From the NCBI GenBank assembly GCA_004295005.1, contig SHNG01000182.1, positions 1 through 49,732 of the forward strand: a stretch of DNA of 49,732 nt, written 5' to 3'. The translations under genes and the position numbers were made by a program. Shown piece after piece: positions 1-9,331 of the stretch; the first letter of the stretch is position 1, and each line of letters opens with the position of its first letter. Below the pieces are notes generated by a model. The model was not told where the DNA came from, did no database searches, and saw only the letters and a program-made list of their open reading frames with translations. Source of the stretch: Gammaproteobacteria bacterium. Its GTDB lineage: Bacteria; Pseudomonadota; Gammaproteobacteria; Xanthomonadales; Rhodanobacteraceae.

Positions 1-617
1 GCGCCGAGCGTCTCATCGGATTCGCGTACCAGGCGCACCACCACCGGCTCGATGTGGCGCGGCAACAGCGCATGGATGCGTTCGACCAGCAGGTTCCAGT
101 CACGCAGCAGGTAGAACGCAGCCACCGGCACGATGACCAGGTTCAGCAGCCACGCCACTACCGCAAAGCCGGATTTGGACACCTTGGCCACCAGGGTTCC
201 GGCCAGACCGCCGGCTTCACGCCAGTGGTTCTGCAACAAGGTGACCACGCCCTCGCTGTCAAACATCTCAAAACTGAAGCCGAACCGCTGCTCAAGCCAA
301 GGCGCGGCGACATTGCGTGCCCATGCAATCCAGTTGGGCAACTGCTCAATGAAACGTGTGACCTGCTTCTGCATGAAGGGAACCAGCACCAGCACGATGC
401 CGACCAGGGCCAGGGTCAACACCAGGAACAACAGGCTGACGCCGAGAGATCGCCCTATCTTGTGCCGCTCCAGCTTTTCCACCAGCGGATTGAACAGATA
501 GGCAAACAGGCCGGCGACAATGAATGGCGTGAGTGCCGATCCGAACCAATAGAACACGGCACCGAGAATGCTCACCAGGAGCAACCATCTGATGCGGATG
601 TCGAGTGCCGCAGCCAT
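1..617 (-). CDS. PerM/AI-2E family inner-membrane permease, 3' end outside window
   Basis: Translation of the minus strand from the ATG at 617 gives an open frame running off the window edge (about 205 residues visible). It begins MAAALDIRIRWLLLVSILG and continues with hydrophobic segments near residues 10-40 and 55-80, then a long amphipathic stretch with PNWIAWARN, and another membrane segment ending VIVPVAAFYLLRDWN. That PxxxFYLLRDW signature is typical of the AI-2E transporter/PerM family (PF01594), polytopic inner-membrane proteins of mostly undefined substrate. An in-frame TGA just upstream fixes the start, and an AAGGAG box lies about 8 bases before it. It follows the phosphatidyltransferase gene by three bases, so the two are probably co-transcribed. 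In related bacteria a PerM gene often lies close to purM. The C-terminal half is not visible. Confidence 0.85.
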   Translation of the reverse strand, partial: MAAALDIRIRWLLLVSILGAVFYWFGSALTPFIVAGLFAYLFNPLVEKLERHKIGRSLGVSLLFLVLTLALVGIVLVLVPFMQKQVTRFIEQLPNWIAWARNVAAPWLEQRFGFSFEMFDSEGVVTLLQNHWREAGGLAGTLVAKVSKSGFAVVAWLLNLVIVPVAAFYLLRDWNLLVERIHALLPRHIEPVVVRLVRESDETLG

Positions 618-620
618 TCA

Positions 621-1190
621 TCATTCTCCTTGCTGCAAGTGCCGGCGTGCGGCCCACGCGCGGCGCGCGCGCATTGACCACACCAGCACGTAGTGAACGC
701 CGCTGGCAACCGTGAGGACGGCGGTGAACATCAGCAACGCATCCAGACCCGGCAGTTGAGGAAGCCAGCTCAGGCGCAACAGCTCGGCCAGCACCAGCAG
801 GATCTGGAACAGCGTGGTTGTCTTGGAAAGCCGGGTTGGACGTGCGTCGAATGCCCCGATCAGGTTGTGGTAGGCCACCGCGCCGGAAACGATCAGCAGG
901 TCGCGGCCCACGATCAGACCCAAGATCCATGCCGGCAACACATCCACCATGGTCAATCCGGTGAACGCGGCAAGCAGCAGCAGCTTGTCGGCCAGCGGAT
1001 CCATCAATCCACCGAGCCGGCTTTCCCAACCGAAATGCTTGGCCAGCCAGCCATCAACCGCATCGCTGCCGCCGGCAATTGCGGCCAGGATCAGGGCCGA
1101 TTCGTACTGCCCTTTCGAGATCTGCCAGTAGACCGGCCACACCAGGGCCAGGCGCAGCAGGGTGATCAGATTGGGCAAATGCCGCAGCAT
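621..1190 (-). CDS. CDP-alcohol phosphatidyltransferase (PgsA-like)
   Basis: This 189-residue polytopic membrane protein begins MLRHLPNLITLLRLALVWP, the usual N-terminus of phosphatidylglycerophosphate synthase-like enzymes (PF01066). The catalytic motif lies at about residues 43-69: D-A-V-D-G-W-L-A-K, then G-G-L-M-D-P-L-A-D, matching the DX2DGX2AR...GX3DX3D metal-binding signature except that the Arg after Ala is Lys. The family transfers a phosphoalcohol onto CDP-diacylglycerol in the inner membrane; glycerol-3-phosphate is the likely acceptor but the substrate is not proven by sequence. Four or five further hydrophobic segments follow. It lies between the DUF2066 gene (five-base gap) and the permease gene (three-base gap), suggesting one minus-strand operon. 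A second PgsA elsewhere in the genome cannot be excluded, so no symbol is assigned. Confidence 0.85.
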   Translation of the reverse strand: MLRHLPNLITLLRLALVWPVYWQISKGQYESALILAAIAGGSDAVDGWLAKHFGWESRLGGLMDPLADKLLLLAAFTGLTMVDVLPAWILGLIVGRDLLIVSGAVAYHNLIGAFDARPTRLSKTTTLFQILLVLAELLRLSWLPQLPGLDALLMFTAVLTVASGVHYVLVWSMRARRAWAARRHLQQGE

Positions 1191-1195
1191 GGGAT

Positions 1196-1927
1196 TCAGG
1201 GTTGCAACACCAGGGTGGCGTCGATGCCATCAATCGGTGGGTTGGCACTGTTCACCTGGAGCACGGCTTCCTCGCCGAGCCGGACAAGCCAGCGCGAAAA
1301 GTCGCCTGCCACGGCAACTTTGACCAGTATCCCGTCGCCGCGTGCCTCAAGTGGCCAGGCCTCGCGCACCATGGCCTGTCGCGTGAGATATCCCATCCCG
1401 CGCGCATAGTCCTCGGCGGAATGGATCCCGCTGATCCAGATCCTGTGATCCACCGCAGCGGCACTGACGGGCGTGCTGGTTTGTCCTGATCCCAATCCCA
1501 GGCCGTCCAGCATGCGATCGACCGCGGCGCGATCAAACTCGGCGACCAGGATCAGTTGCATGCCCGCAGCGTTGCTTGCCGGGTCTACCACCGCATCGCG
1601 TCGATAACGATACTGAAGGACATACTGCTCGGCCTTGGCCACCGCCTTGGCGACCTCATCACGCGCCAGAATGCCCGCATCTCCGCTGCGCTCGATCACC
1701 ACCTTGGCGAGCGCGTTCTTGATGGCTCCGGAGCGCTCTGCTTCGGATTGACTGTTGACCGGCGACTCCCCGGTGTAGGTGGCCGGCGCGGCTGCGAGCG
1801 GCGTCGCCATGCACAGCAGGGCAAGAACCAGGAGCACGCACGCGCAGGCGGCGTTCCACAAATCATTGCGGACCTTGGCCCAGGTCAGGGCAAACAGGCT
1901 TGGCGCATTGAGGACGGGGACTCGCAC
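1196..1927 (-). CDS. DUF2066 domain protein, probably exported
   Basis: The 243-residue product has a long, strongly hydrophobic N-terminal segment around residues 28-46 ending PLAAAPATY, consistent with a signal peptide cleaved after Ala. The mature part has the pattern of DUF2066 proteins: [23 protein letters not shown] early, then an alpha/beta region with [22 protein letters not shown]. The family has no established biochemical function; its members lie next to purM in many gammaproteobacteria, as here, where the gene is divergent from purM with about 108 bases between start codons. The first 25 residues before the hydrophobic core are unusually long for a signal peptide, so a start further downstream is possible. 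It is followed closely by the phosphatidyltransferase and permease genes. Confidence 0.75.
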   Translation of the reverse strand: MRVPVLNAPSLFALTWAKVRNDLWNAACACVLLVLALLCMATPLAAAPATYTGESPVNSQSEAERSGAIKNALAKVVIERSGDAGILARDEVAKAVAKAEQYVLQYRYRRDAVVDPASNAAGMQLILVAEFDRAAVDRMLDGLGLGSGQTSTPVSAAAVDHRIWISGIHSAEDYARGMGYLTRQAMVREAWPLEARGDGILVKVAVAGDFSRWLVRLGEEAVLQVNSANPPIDGIDATLVLQP

Positions 1928-2035
1928 GGATCGGGTTCCACGGTGGCACGGACGGGTTCAAGTCTGCACGAACGGCCGCTATCCCGTCCATCCGACTGCT
2001 ATCATGTGCGGCCCTGCAGAGCCGATTTGCGCACC

Positions 2036-3073
2036 ATGTCGAACGAACCCGAGGCCCTCACCTACCGCGCCGCCGGCGTCGACATCGATGCGGGCAACGC
2101 CGTGGTTGATCGCATCAAACCGCTGGTGGCCCGCACCTTCCGCAAGGAAGTCATGGCCGGCCTCGGCGGGTTTGGCGCACTGTTCGAACTGGGTGCGCGC
2201 TACCGGGAGCCGGTGCTGGTATCGGGTACCGATGGCGTCGGCACCAAGCTCAAGCTGGCGCAGATTCTCGATCGTCACGACAGCATCGGCATTGATCTGG
2301 TCGGCATGTGTGTCAACGATGTGCTGGTGCAGGGCGCCGAACCGTTGTTCTTCCTCGACTACTTCGCCACCGGCAAGCTCGACGTGGAAACCACGGTTTC
2401 CGTGGTCGGTGGAATTGCCAAGGGTTGCGAATTGGCGGGATGCGCCCTCATTGGCGGTGAAACCGCCGAGATGCCGAGCATGTATCCGCCCGGCGAGTAC
2501 GATCTTGCTGGTTTTTGCGTCGGTGCCGTGGAAAAGCGTGCACTCATCGATGGCACCCGCATCCAGAGCGGTGACGCCATCATCGGCATTGCCTCCTCGG
2601 GTGCGCATTCCAATGGCTACTCGCTGATTCGCCGCATTGTCGAGCGTGCCGGCAACCCGTTTGACCTTGATCTCGGCGGCATCTGCCTCGCCGATGCGTT
2701 GATGGCACCCACCACGATTTACGTGAAGCCGATCTTGAAGTTGATGCAGCAACTGTCGATCAACGGCATGGCGCACATCACCGGCGGCGGCTTGCGCGAA
2801 AACATCATCCGCGTGGTGCCCGACTCGCTTGGCATCGAACTGGACAGCACAGCGTGGAAGGCGCCGGCGGTATTCGACTGGTTGCAGCGCGAAGGTCGCG
2901 TCGAGCAGCAGGAAATGTGGCGCACCTTCAATTGCGGCATCGGTTATATCCTGATCGTTGCCCACGACCAGGCCGGGGCCACCCTGGATGCACTGGAAAC
3001 GCTGAACCTCCAGGCATGGACCATCGGCGAAGTCGTTGCCGCAGGCTCCGGCGACCGCGTCCATATCCGCTGA
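2036..3073 (+). CDS. purM: phosphoribosylformylglycinamidine cyclo-ligase (AIR synthetase)
   Basis: PurM closes the imidazole ring in de novo purine synthesis, converting FGAM and ATP to AIR. From the ATG at 2036 the product is 345 residues, the usual family length. It starts [20 protein letters not shown] and carries the family hallmarks: the glycine-rich segment [16 protein letters not shown] (ATP/substrate binding), [34 protein letters not shown] and the C-terminal [16 protein letters not shown] and [10 protein letters not shown]. The reading frame extends upstream, but the homologous start is the ATG after CGCACC. purN follows 16 bases after the stop in the common purMN arrangement, so the product AIR pathway steps are co-expressed. 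It is divergent from the DUF2066 gene, and the promoters for both must lie in 1928-2035. Confidence 0.97.
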   Translation: MSNEPEALTYRAAGVDIDAGNAVVDRIKPLVARTFRKEVMAGLGGFGALFELGARYREPVLVSGTDGVGTKLKLAQILDRHDSIGIDLVGMCVNDVLVQGAEPLFFLDYFATGKLDVETTVSVVGGIAKGCELAGCALIGGETAEMPSMYPPGEYDLAGFCVGAVEKRALIDGTRIQSGDAIIGIASSGAHSNGYSLIRRIVERAGNPFDLDLGGICLADALMAPTTIYVKPILKLMQQLSINGMAHITGGGLRENIIRVVPDSLGIELDSTAWKAPAVFDWLQREGRVEQQEMWRTFNCGIGYILIVAHDQAGATLDALETLNLQAWTIGEVVAAGSGDRVHIR

Positions 3074-3089
3074 GCGCACGGAGTCCGGC

Positions 3090-3764
3090 ATGCGCGTCGT
3101 GGTTTTTGCCTCCGGCCGTGGCAGCAACCTTGCTGCATTGATCGAGGCACAACAGCGCAATGAGTTGCCGATCCGCATCGTCGGCGTGTTTTCCGACCAC
3201 GCCGACTGCGGCGCCATTGCCCTGGCGCAGGCTGCCGGCATTCCGGTTTCCACGCTGGATGCCCGTGATTTCCCGGATCGTGCCCAATTCGACCAGGCCA
3301 CATTCTCCCAAGTGACGGCGTGGCAGGCCGAGCTGATCGTGCTGGCCGGCTACATGCGCATTCTCGATGCACGGGCCATCGCGCCCTGGCACGGACGCAT
3401 CATCAACATCCACCCTTCCCTGCTGCCCAAGTATCCAGGCCTGCACACGCACAAGCGCGCCCTGCGTGCGGGCGACAGGATGCATGGAGCCAGCGTGCAC
3501 TTCGTGACTGCCGAACTGGACGGTGGTCCGGTGATTGCGCAGGCACGCGTCGAGGTTCAAGCCGACGACACTGCGGAGACTCTCGCCGCACGCCTGCTCC
3601 CCAGCGAACATCGTCTGCTTGTCGCCTGTGTTCGAGCCTTGGCCAACCAGGAGCTGCGCTGGTCGGACTGCGGAATCCGGTTCGGCGACGATCGCTTGCA
3701 GCAACCGTTGCGGCTGGCCGAGGACGGATCGCTGGTTGACGCGGACAGCATGAAAGCACCGTAA
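3090..3764 (+). CDS. purN: phosphoribosylglycinamide formyltransferase
   Basis: PurN transfers a formyl group from 10-formyltetrahydrofolate to GAR in purine synthesis. The ATG at 3090, preceded by a GGAG box, gives 224 residues. The N-terminus MRVVVFASGRGSNLAALIEA contains the phosphate-binding loop, and the folate/catalytic region is intact: VLAGYMRIL, then IINIHPSLLPKYPGLHTH with the catalytic Asn-His pair, and GASVHFVTAELDGGPVIAQ carrying the catalytic Asp. It lies 16 bases behind purM. The C-terminal 40 residues extend slightly beyond the core domain, within normal variation. A 7-bp hairpin follows the stop codon. Confidence 0.97.
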   Translation: MRVVVFASGRGSNLAALIEAQQRNELPIRIVGVFSDHADCGAIALAQAAGIPVSTLDARDFPDRAQFDQATFSQVTAWQAELIVLAGYMRILDARAIAPWHGRIINIHPSLLPKYPGLHTHKRALRAGDRMHGASVHFVTAELDGGPVIAQARVEVQADDTAETLAARLLPSEHRLLVACVRALANQELRWSDCGIRFGDDRLQQPLRLAEDGSLVDADSMKAP

Positions 3765-3769
3765 TCGCA

Positions 3770-3788
3770 CGCTTGCGTTCAGCAAGCG
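3770..3788. repeat. short hairpin downstream of purN
   Basis: CGCTTGC and GCAAGCG form a perfect 7-bp stem with the loop GTTCA six bases after the purN stop. No T-run follows on the plus strand, so it is not a convincing intrinsic terminator. It may be an mRNA 3' stabiliser or a weak barrier between purN and the DUF3108 gene. Confidence 0.45.
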
Positions 3789-3828
3789 CGGGCCAGAATG
3801 CTGCGCCCCCTTTTCCGGAGCCCGCCGA

Positions 3829-4551
3829 GTGAATAGTTCCCTCCTTGTTGCGTTCTTCCTTTGCATGCCAGTGCTTGCCGCCGCCGAGGAAGCGCCAATA
3901 AAACCCTTCACTGCGCAATACCAAACCCTGCGCAACGGCAAGGAGCTGGCCAGCACCACGCTGGAGCTGACCCGATTGGCGGACGACACCTACCGCCTGC
4001 GCACGAACACACGCGGCACCTCGGGACTGGCGAAGATGAGCGGACTGGATGTGCTTGAGGAATCCAGCGTGCGCTGGATCGATGGCAGGCCGGAAACACT
4101 GCGCTACGAGTTCACCCAGGAAGTTGCCTTCGGCGACAAGCATCGCCTGGGTGAATTCGACCATGCCAGCCAACAGGTTCACATGATTGATGGCAAGAGC
4201 GACGCACGCTACCCGCTCGTGCCCTGGACCATCGAGCGCCACGCGCTGACCCTTGCCCTCGCCGCTGACCTGTCACGCGACGCGACGACCTTCGAGTACA
4301 AGGTGGCCGGCAAGAAGGGCATCGAGGATGTCCGCTACACCCGCTGCGGAACCGGCAAAATCAGCGTTCCTGCCGGCAGCTTCGAGGCAAGTTGCCTGGA
4401 ACGCGTGCGTGAAAAACGCACCTCGCGAAGCTGGTTTGCACCCTCGCTGGGCTGGCTGCCGATCGTCATCGAGCAGGTCGAGAAGAAGGGCGACACGGTC
4501 ACCCTGAACCTGGTTTCCTTCCATTCGGCAGCGCAAGTGCCGACTCCCTGA
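3829..4551 (+). CDS. DUF3108 domain exported protein
   Basis: This 240-residue protein starts with GTG, about six bases after a GGAG box. The N-terminus [23 protein letters not shown] is a standard signal peptide with likely cleavage after Ala-Ala-Ala, so the mature protein is periplasmic or envelope-associated. The body matches DUF3108 proteins: [21 protein letters not shown] near the mature N-terminus, a central [13 protein letters not shown], and the C-terminal [23 protein letters not shown]. The family is predicted to be a beta-rich barrel or sandwich and is often found beside purN; its function is unknown. It is transcribed towards murA, with only 30 bases between the two stop codons and no obvious bidirectional terminator. 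Confidence 0.8.
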   Translation: MNSSLLVAFFLCMPVLAAAEEAPIKPFTAQYQTLRNGKELASTTLELTRLADDTYRLRTNTRGTSGLAKMSGLDVLEESSVRWIDGRPETLRYEFTQEVAFGDKHRLGEFDHASQQVHMIDGKSDARYPLVPWTIERHALTLALAADLSRDATTFEYKVAGKKGIEDVRYTRCGTGKISVPAGSFEASCLERVREKRTSRSWFAPSLGWLPIVIEQVEKKGDTVTLNLVSFHSAAQVPTP

Positions 4552-4581
4552 GCAAGCCCCAGGCGGGTCGGTGAGGTCGAA

Positions 4582-5889
<1,308 letters not shown>

Positions 5890-5918
5890 TCAAGCGCGGA
5901 ACGCAAATGTCCGAGGAA

Positions 5919-6155
5919 TTACTGCCGTGCCGCTTCTTCCGGGGTCAGGGTGCGCAAGGCCAGGGCATGGATGGCATTACCCATGTGCTCGCCCAGGGTT
6001 GCATAGACCATGCGATGGCGTGCCAGTGGCATCTTTCCGGCAAATGCAGCACTCACGACCAGGGCCTCGAAATGCACGCCATCTGCGCCATGCACGGTGA
6101 TTTTTGCATCCGGCAAACCGCTCTGGATGAGATTGTGAATGGCCTGGCTGTCCAT
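5919..6155 (-). CDS. ibaG: BolA-family protein IbaG (YrbA)
   Basis: The ATG at 6155 gives a 78-residue BolA-fold protein. It carries the IbaG pattern ITVHGADGVHFEALVVSAAF, then KMPLARHRMVYATLG and AIHALALRTLTPEE. BolA proteins pair with monothiol glutaredoxins to handle [2Fe-2S] clusters; in E. coli IbaG is acid-inducible and encoded next to murA, as here. The His in the ARHRMVY helix is the conserved candidate cluster ligand. The frame continues open upstream for hundreds of codons, but that extension overlaps kdsD on the other strand and has no family similarity, so the short form is chosen. It is divergent from kdsD, with 160 bases between starts. Confidence 0.92.
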   Translation of the reverse strand: MDSQAIHNLIQSGLPDAKITVHGADGVHFEALVVSAAFAGKMPLARHRMVYATLGEHMGNAIHALALRTLTPEEAARQ

Positions 6156-6315
6156 GAAATGGCGGAATCCTGTCGGCTCGATGGCGGAAACGGCAGCCCT
6201 GTCCTGAGCGTTCGACGGGGGTTGCAGATACAATAGGGAGCGCGAATGGTACTCAAAATGCGGGTTCGTCGAAATCACGAACGGGTCCATCCAGCATTTC
6301 CGCTCCTGAAATCCA

Positions 6316-7344
6316 ATGCCCATGAATGCCCAACTGACCAATGCGATTCCAGCCCAGGCGGGCCCCGTTCTGGAGGAAACGACCATCCGCAACAGCGCCT
6401 TGACCGTCATCGAAACCGAGGCGCGCGCCATCGATGCCCTGCAGCAGCGCGTCAATGGCAGCTTCCTGCAGGCCTGCCAGCTCATGTTCCTATGCCAGGG
6501 TCGGGTGGTGGTGATCGGCATCGGCAAGTCCGGCCACATTGCGCGCAAGATCGCGGCAACCCTGGCATCCACGGGAACCCCGGCCTTTTTCGTGCACCCG
6601 GCCGAAGCCAGCCATGGCGACCTGGGCATGATCACGCAGAAGGACGTGGTCCTGAGCCTCAGCAATTCCGGTGAAACCGATGAACTGCTGACCATCCTGC
6701 CGCTGATCAAGCGCCAGAACGTGCCCCTGATTGCAATGACCGGCAACGAGTTCTCGACCCTGGCCAAGCTCGCCGACGTGCACCTGGATGTCTCGGTTTC
6801 CGAGGAGGCCTGCCCGCTCGGCCTCGCGCCCACTGCCAGCACGACCGCGGCCCTGGTCATGGGCGATGCGCTGGCGATTGCCTTGCTGGAAGCACGCGGC
6901 TTCACATCGGAAGATTTCGCACGCTCGCATCCGGCCGGCAGCCTCGGACGACGCCTGCTGGTTCACATCAGCGACATCATGCACTGTGGCAAACAGATTC
7001 CGGTGGTCGACCAGAACGCCTCCTTGACTACCGCCCTGGTGGAAATGACGCGTACCGGCCTCGGCCTGACCGCAGTCACCAACGATGTCGGCGAGTTGCT
7101 GGGCGTGTTTACCGATGGTGATTTGCGCCGCGCCATCGACGACAGTGACATCGACCTGCGCGATACCCCGGTGGCGCGCTTGATGACCTCCAATCCCAAG
7201 ACCATCACTGCCGACAAGCTGGCCGTGGAAGCCGCCCAGGTCATGGAAGCCCACAAGATCCATGCCCTGCTCGTGGTCAACGAACAGAATCATCTGGTCG
7301 GGGCACTCAATATCCACGACCTGCTGCGGGCAAGGGTGGTTTGA
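6316..7344 (+). CDS. kdsD: D-arabinose 5-phosphate isomerase (KdsD/KpsF family)
   Basis: This enzyme interconverts ribulose 5-phosphate and arabinose 5-phosphate, the first step of Kdo synthesis for LPS. The 342-residue product has an N-terminal SIS domain (about residues 45-180) with VVVIGIGKSGHIARKIAATL, TPAFFVHPAEASHGDLG and SLSNSGETDELL, then two CBS domains (about 210-265 and 275-335) ending VVNEQNHLVGALNIHDLLRA. Position and composition match KdsD of the LPS cluster. The ATG at 6316 is used; a second ATG two codons later is equally possible because neither has a strong ribosome site. It would normally be transcribed with kdsC and lptCAB, but 264 bases of repeat-rich DNA separate it from kdsC. 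Confidence 0.95.
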   Translation: MPMNAQLTNAIPAQAGPVLEETTIRNSALTVIETEARAIDALQQRVNGSFLQACQLMFLCQGRVVVIGIGKSGHIARKIAATLASTGTPAFFVHPAEASHGDLGMITQKDVVLSLSNSGETDELLTILPLIKRQNVPLIAMTGNEFSTLAKLADVHLDVSVSEEACPLGLAPTASTTAALVMGDALAIALLEARGFTSEDFARSHPAGSLGRRLLVHISDIMHCGKQIPVVDQNASLTTALVEMTRTGLGLTAVTNDVGELLGVFTDGDLRRAIDDSDIDLRDTPVARLMTSNPKTITADKLAVEAAQVMEAHKIHALLVVNEQNHLVGALNIHDLLRARVV

Positions 7345-7608
7345 TTTTCGGGACGCGGTGTTCGGAACTCGGGGCTCGGGCTGTTCGTATTCCACGAAAT
7401 CCGAATCCGTCAGCCGCAACAAAGAGCTCCCCTCTCCCGCTGGCGTACCCAGAGGCATAGAGGAGAGGGTCAGGGTGAAGAGGGTGCAAAACGCAAGTGG
7501 AAGACTTCGAACCATCGGTGGCTCCACCCTCACCCGCCGCTGCGCGTCGGCCTCTGCCGCCGGCGGGAGAGGCGGAAAAACCGAAATCCGAATCGCGAAT
7601 CCCGAACA
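7345..7608. repeat. repeat-rich island between kdsD and kdsC
   Basis: No gene is evident in these 264 bases. They contain two opposed copies of a dispersed module: CCCCTCTCCCGCTGGCG followed by GAGAGGGTCAGGGTGAAGAGGG near 7430-7490, and CCACCCTCACCCGCCG followed by CCGCCGGCGGGAGAGG near 7525-7572. Degenerate CCGAAATCCGAATC and GAATCGCGAATCCCGAAC motifs lie on both flanks, the right one ending at the kdsC start codon. Related CCCTCTCCCGC and CCCGAATCCC motifs recur at 22866, 30968, 31087 and 46528, so this is dispersed repeat DNA, not a unique regulatory region. The inverted halves could fold into a long hairpin in the kdsD-kdsC transcript. Confidence 0.7.
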
Positions 7609-8151
7609 ATGCCAAACACGATTCCCGCTGAAATCCTCGAACGCGCCGCACGGGTCAAGTTGGCCGTGTTCGACGTGGACGGCGTGTTGACCAACGGCCA
7701 CATCATCTACACCGAAGACGGACATGAGCTGAAGGCCTTCCATGTCCATGACGGCCTCGGGCTCAAGGCCCTGCGTGCACACGGCATCGAGGTGGCCATC
7801 ATCAGTGCGCGCATCAGCCACCTGGTTGCCCGGCGCATGGGCGAACTGGGCATTCTGCATGTCTACCAGGGCCAGGAAGACAAGCTGTCCTGCTTCCGCC
7901 AATTGCTCGATGCCTTGCACCTCACTGCAGGCGATTGCAGCTACACCGGAGATGACCTGCCCGATCTGGTGGTCATGCAGGAAGTGGGCTTGTCCATCGC
8001 CGTGGCCAATGCGCACGCATGGGTGCGCGAACGCGCGCACTGGCAGACGCAACAGGAAGGTGGCCAGGGCGCGGCGCGTGAGGTCTGCGACCTGCTGATC
8101 GAAGCCCAGGGCAAGGCAGGCTCGTTGCGCTCGCGGTATCGCGTGTCGTGA
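7609..8151 (+). CDS. kdsC: 3-deoxy-D-manno-octulosonate 8-phosphate phosphatase
   Basis: KdsC is the HAD-family phosphatase that releases Kdo from Kdo-8-phosphate. The 180-residue product has motif I FDVDGVLTNG with nucleophile Asp22 and Asp24, motif II in AIISARIS, the Lys in the QGQEDKLSCF region and motif III in SYTGDDLPDLVVM. There is no cap domain, as expected for this tetrameric subfamily. The ATG at 7609 immediately follows a dispersed repeat (CCCGAACA-ATG) and has no Shine-Dalgarno sequence within 15 bases, so initiation may be weak or coupled to unusual leader structure. lptC follows 54 bases later; kdsD lies upstream beyond the repeat island. Confidence 0.95.
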   Translation: MPNTIPAEILERAARVKLAVFDVDGVLTNGHIIYTEDGHELKAFHVHDGLGLKALRAHGIEVAIISARISHLVARRMGELGILHVYQGQEDKLSCFRQLLDALHLTAGDCSYTGDDLPDLVVMQEVGLSIAVANAHAWVRERAHWQTQQEGGQGAAREVCDLLIEAQGKAGSLRSRYRVS

Positions 8152-8205
8152 AGCCTGGTCCAGCACCGGCCGGCGCACGCAGGCAATCACCGGGAAGGTT
8201 TGCGA

Positions 8206-8787
8206 ATGCCCATTGATCGACGATTCGTGGCCATGGTCGTTCTGCTCGCCGTGCTGGCCGCAGCGACGCAGGCCATGTTGTGGCTGATCCGGCCGGCATC
8301 GCCAGGACCCACGTTCAGCGGCCCGCCGCGATCCGGTTACACGCTCGACAACTTTTCCATGAATGCGCTCGACGAGAACGGCAAGCTGAGCTTCACCGTA
8401 AGCGGCCCACGCCTGACCCGGCGCGGAAATGATGGCTCGATCTTTGTTTCGACCCCGCAGTACCTGATCACCGACAAGGATGGCAATCCGTGGATTGGCA
8501 GCTCCGAATCGGCCTGGGTCAATCGCAACGGTTCGCTGATGAAGCTGGAAGGACGGGTGGAAATGCAGCGCCAGCCCACGGCATCGGTCCAGCAGGTGAA
8601 CATACGCACCAGCGACCTGGTGATTCATCCAAAAGACAAGACTCTGGAAACACCGGCCCCGGCACAGATCACCGAACCGGGCTCTATACTGCGGGGAACC
8701 GGCCTGCGTGGCGACCTCAACAGCAAAGTCCTGGAGCTGCTCTCCGATGTGCACCACACCTTCGAACCCAGTCGTCGCAAGCGCTGA
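8206..8787 (+). CDS. lptC: LPS export ABC transporter periplasmic protein LptC
   Basis: LptC is the bitopic inner-membrane component that receives LPS from LptBFG and hands it to LptA. The 193-residue product starts MPIDRRFVAMVVLLAVLAA, a short cytoplasmic tail and one membrane anchor (about residues 8-28), followed by a beta-jellyroll periplasmic domain with YTLDNFSMNALDENGKLSFTV near its start and [13 protein letters not shown] at its end, matching PF06835. The ATG at 8206 is preferred over an in-frame TTG two codons earlier because a GGGAAGG box lies seven bases before it. Its 3' end overlaps the proposed lptA start by 41 bases, indicating translational coupling. Confidence 0.93.
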   Translation: MPIDRRFVAMVVLLAVLAAATQAMLWLIRPASPGPTFSGPPRSGYTLDNFSMNALDENGKLSFTVSGPRLTRRGNDGSIFVSTPQYLITDKDGNPWIGSSESAWVNRNGSLMKLEGRVEMQRQPTASVQQVNIRTSDLVIHPKDKTLETPAPAQITEPGSILRGTGLRGDLNSKVLELLSDVHHTFEPSRRKR

Positions 8788-9331
8788 TCCGCAGCGTGCG
8801 CTCACACTTGCATTCACCCTGTGCGGACTGCTTGCCACCGGCTCGGCGTTTGCCTTGAGCAGCGATCGCGACAAGGACCTCGAGGTGCGCGCCAACTACA
8901 ACCAACTGGTTACCACCACGCCTTCCCATGCCTTGTTCCGCAACAACGTGCGCATCGAACAGGGCTCGCTCAAGGCGAGCGGTGACGAGGCACGCGTCTA
9001 TGATGCTGCCGGGGGTTCCGATGGCGGGCGCCGCATCGTGCTCACCGGCACTCCGGCACAGCTTGAGCAGATGCAGGACAACGATGGCGGGATGATGCGC
9101 GCGCGCGCCAATTCGATCGACTACAACGACGGCACCGGCGTTGCCGTGCTCACCGGGGATGTGGTGGTCGTGCAGGAAGGCAAGTCCGAGTTCCGTGGCC
9201 AGCAGTTCACCTACAACACCCAAAGCGGTGCCATGCAGGGAGGCAGCGAGGCCCCGGGCAGCGAAGTGCACATGACCTTCAAGCCAAAACCGCGCCCGGC
9301 CGGCAAGACAGAACCGGAACCCAAGCCCTGA
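8747..9331 (+). CDS. lptA: LPS transport periplasmic protein LptA
   Basis: LptA forms the periplasmic bridge that carries LPS from LptC to LptDE. From the ATG at 8747 the protein is 194 residues with a signal peptide around residues 19-37 ([19 protein letters not shown]), followed by the OstA-like domain: [33 protein letters not shown], then [13 protein letters not shown] and [22 protein letters not shown]. The last 15 residues are Pro/Lys-rich. The start lies inside lptC; a GGAG box 10 bases before it supports it, and no later start would keep the whole signal peptide. The stop overlaps the lptB start by one base (TGATG). Confidence 0.93.
   Translation: MCTTPSNPVVASADPQRALTLAFTLCGLLATGSAFALSSDRDKDLEVRANYNQLVTTTPSHALFRNNVRIEQGSLKASGDEARVYDAAGGSDGGRRIVLTGTPAQLEQMQDNDGGMMRARANSIDYNDGTGVAVLTGDVVVVQEGKSEFRGQQFTYNTQSGAMQGGSEAPGSEVHMTFKPKPRPAGKTEPEPKP

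Noticed and set aside
1556-2035. N-terminal extension of purM to 1556
   Set aside because: The extension runs through the divergent DUF2066 gene and has no homology to PurM; the ATG at 2036 gives the standard length.
6229-6234. TACAAT as a -10 element for kdsD
   Set aside because: No -35 element lies at a suitable distance, so the promoter call could not be supported.
6490-8895. 801-codon open frame on the minus strand opposite kdsD, kdsC and lptC
   Set aside because: It mirrors three well-supported plus-strand genes, crosses the repeat island, and its translation shows no family pattern. High GC produces such shadows.
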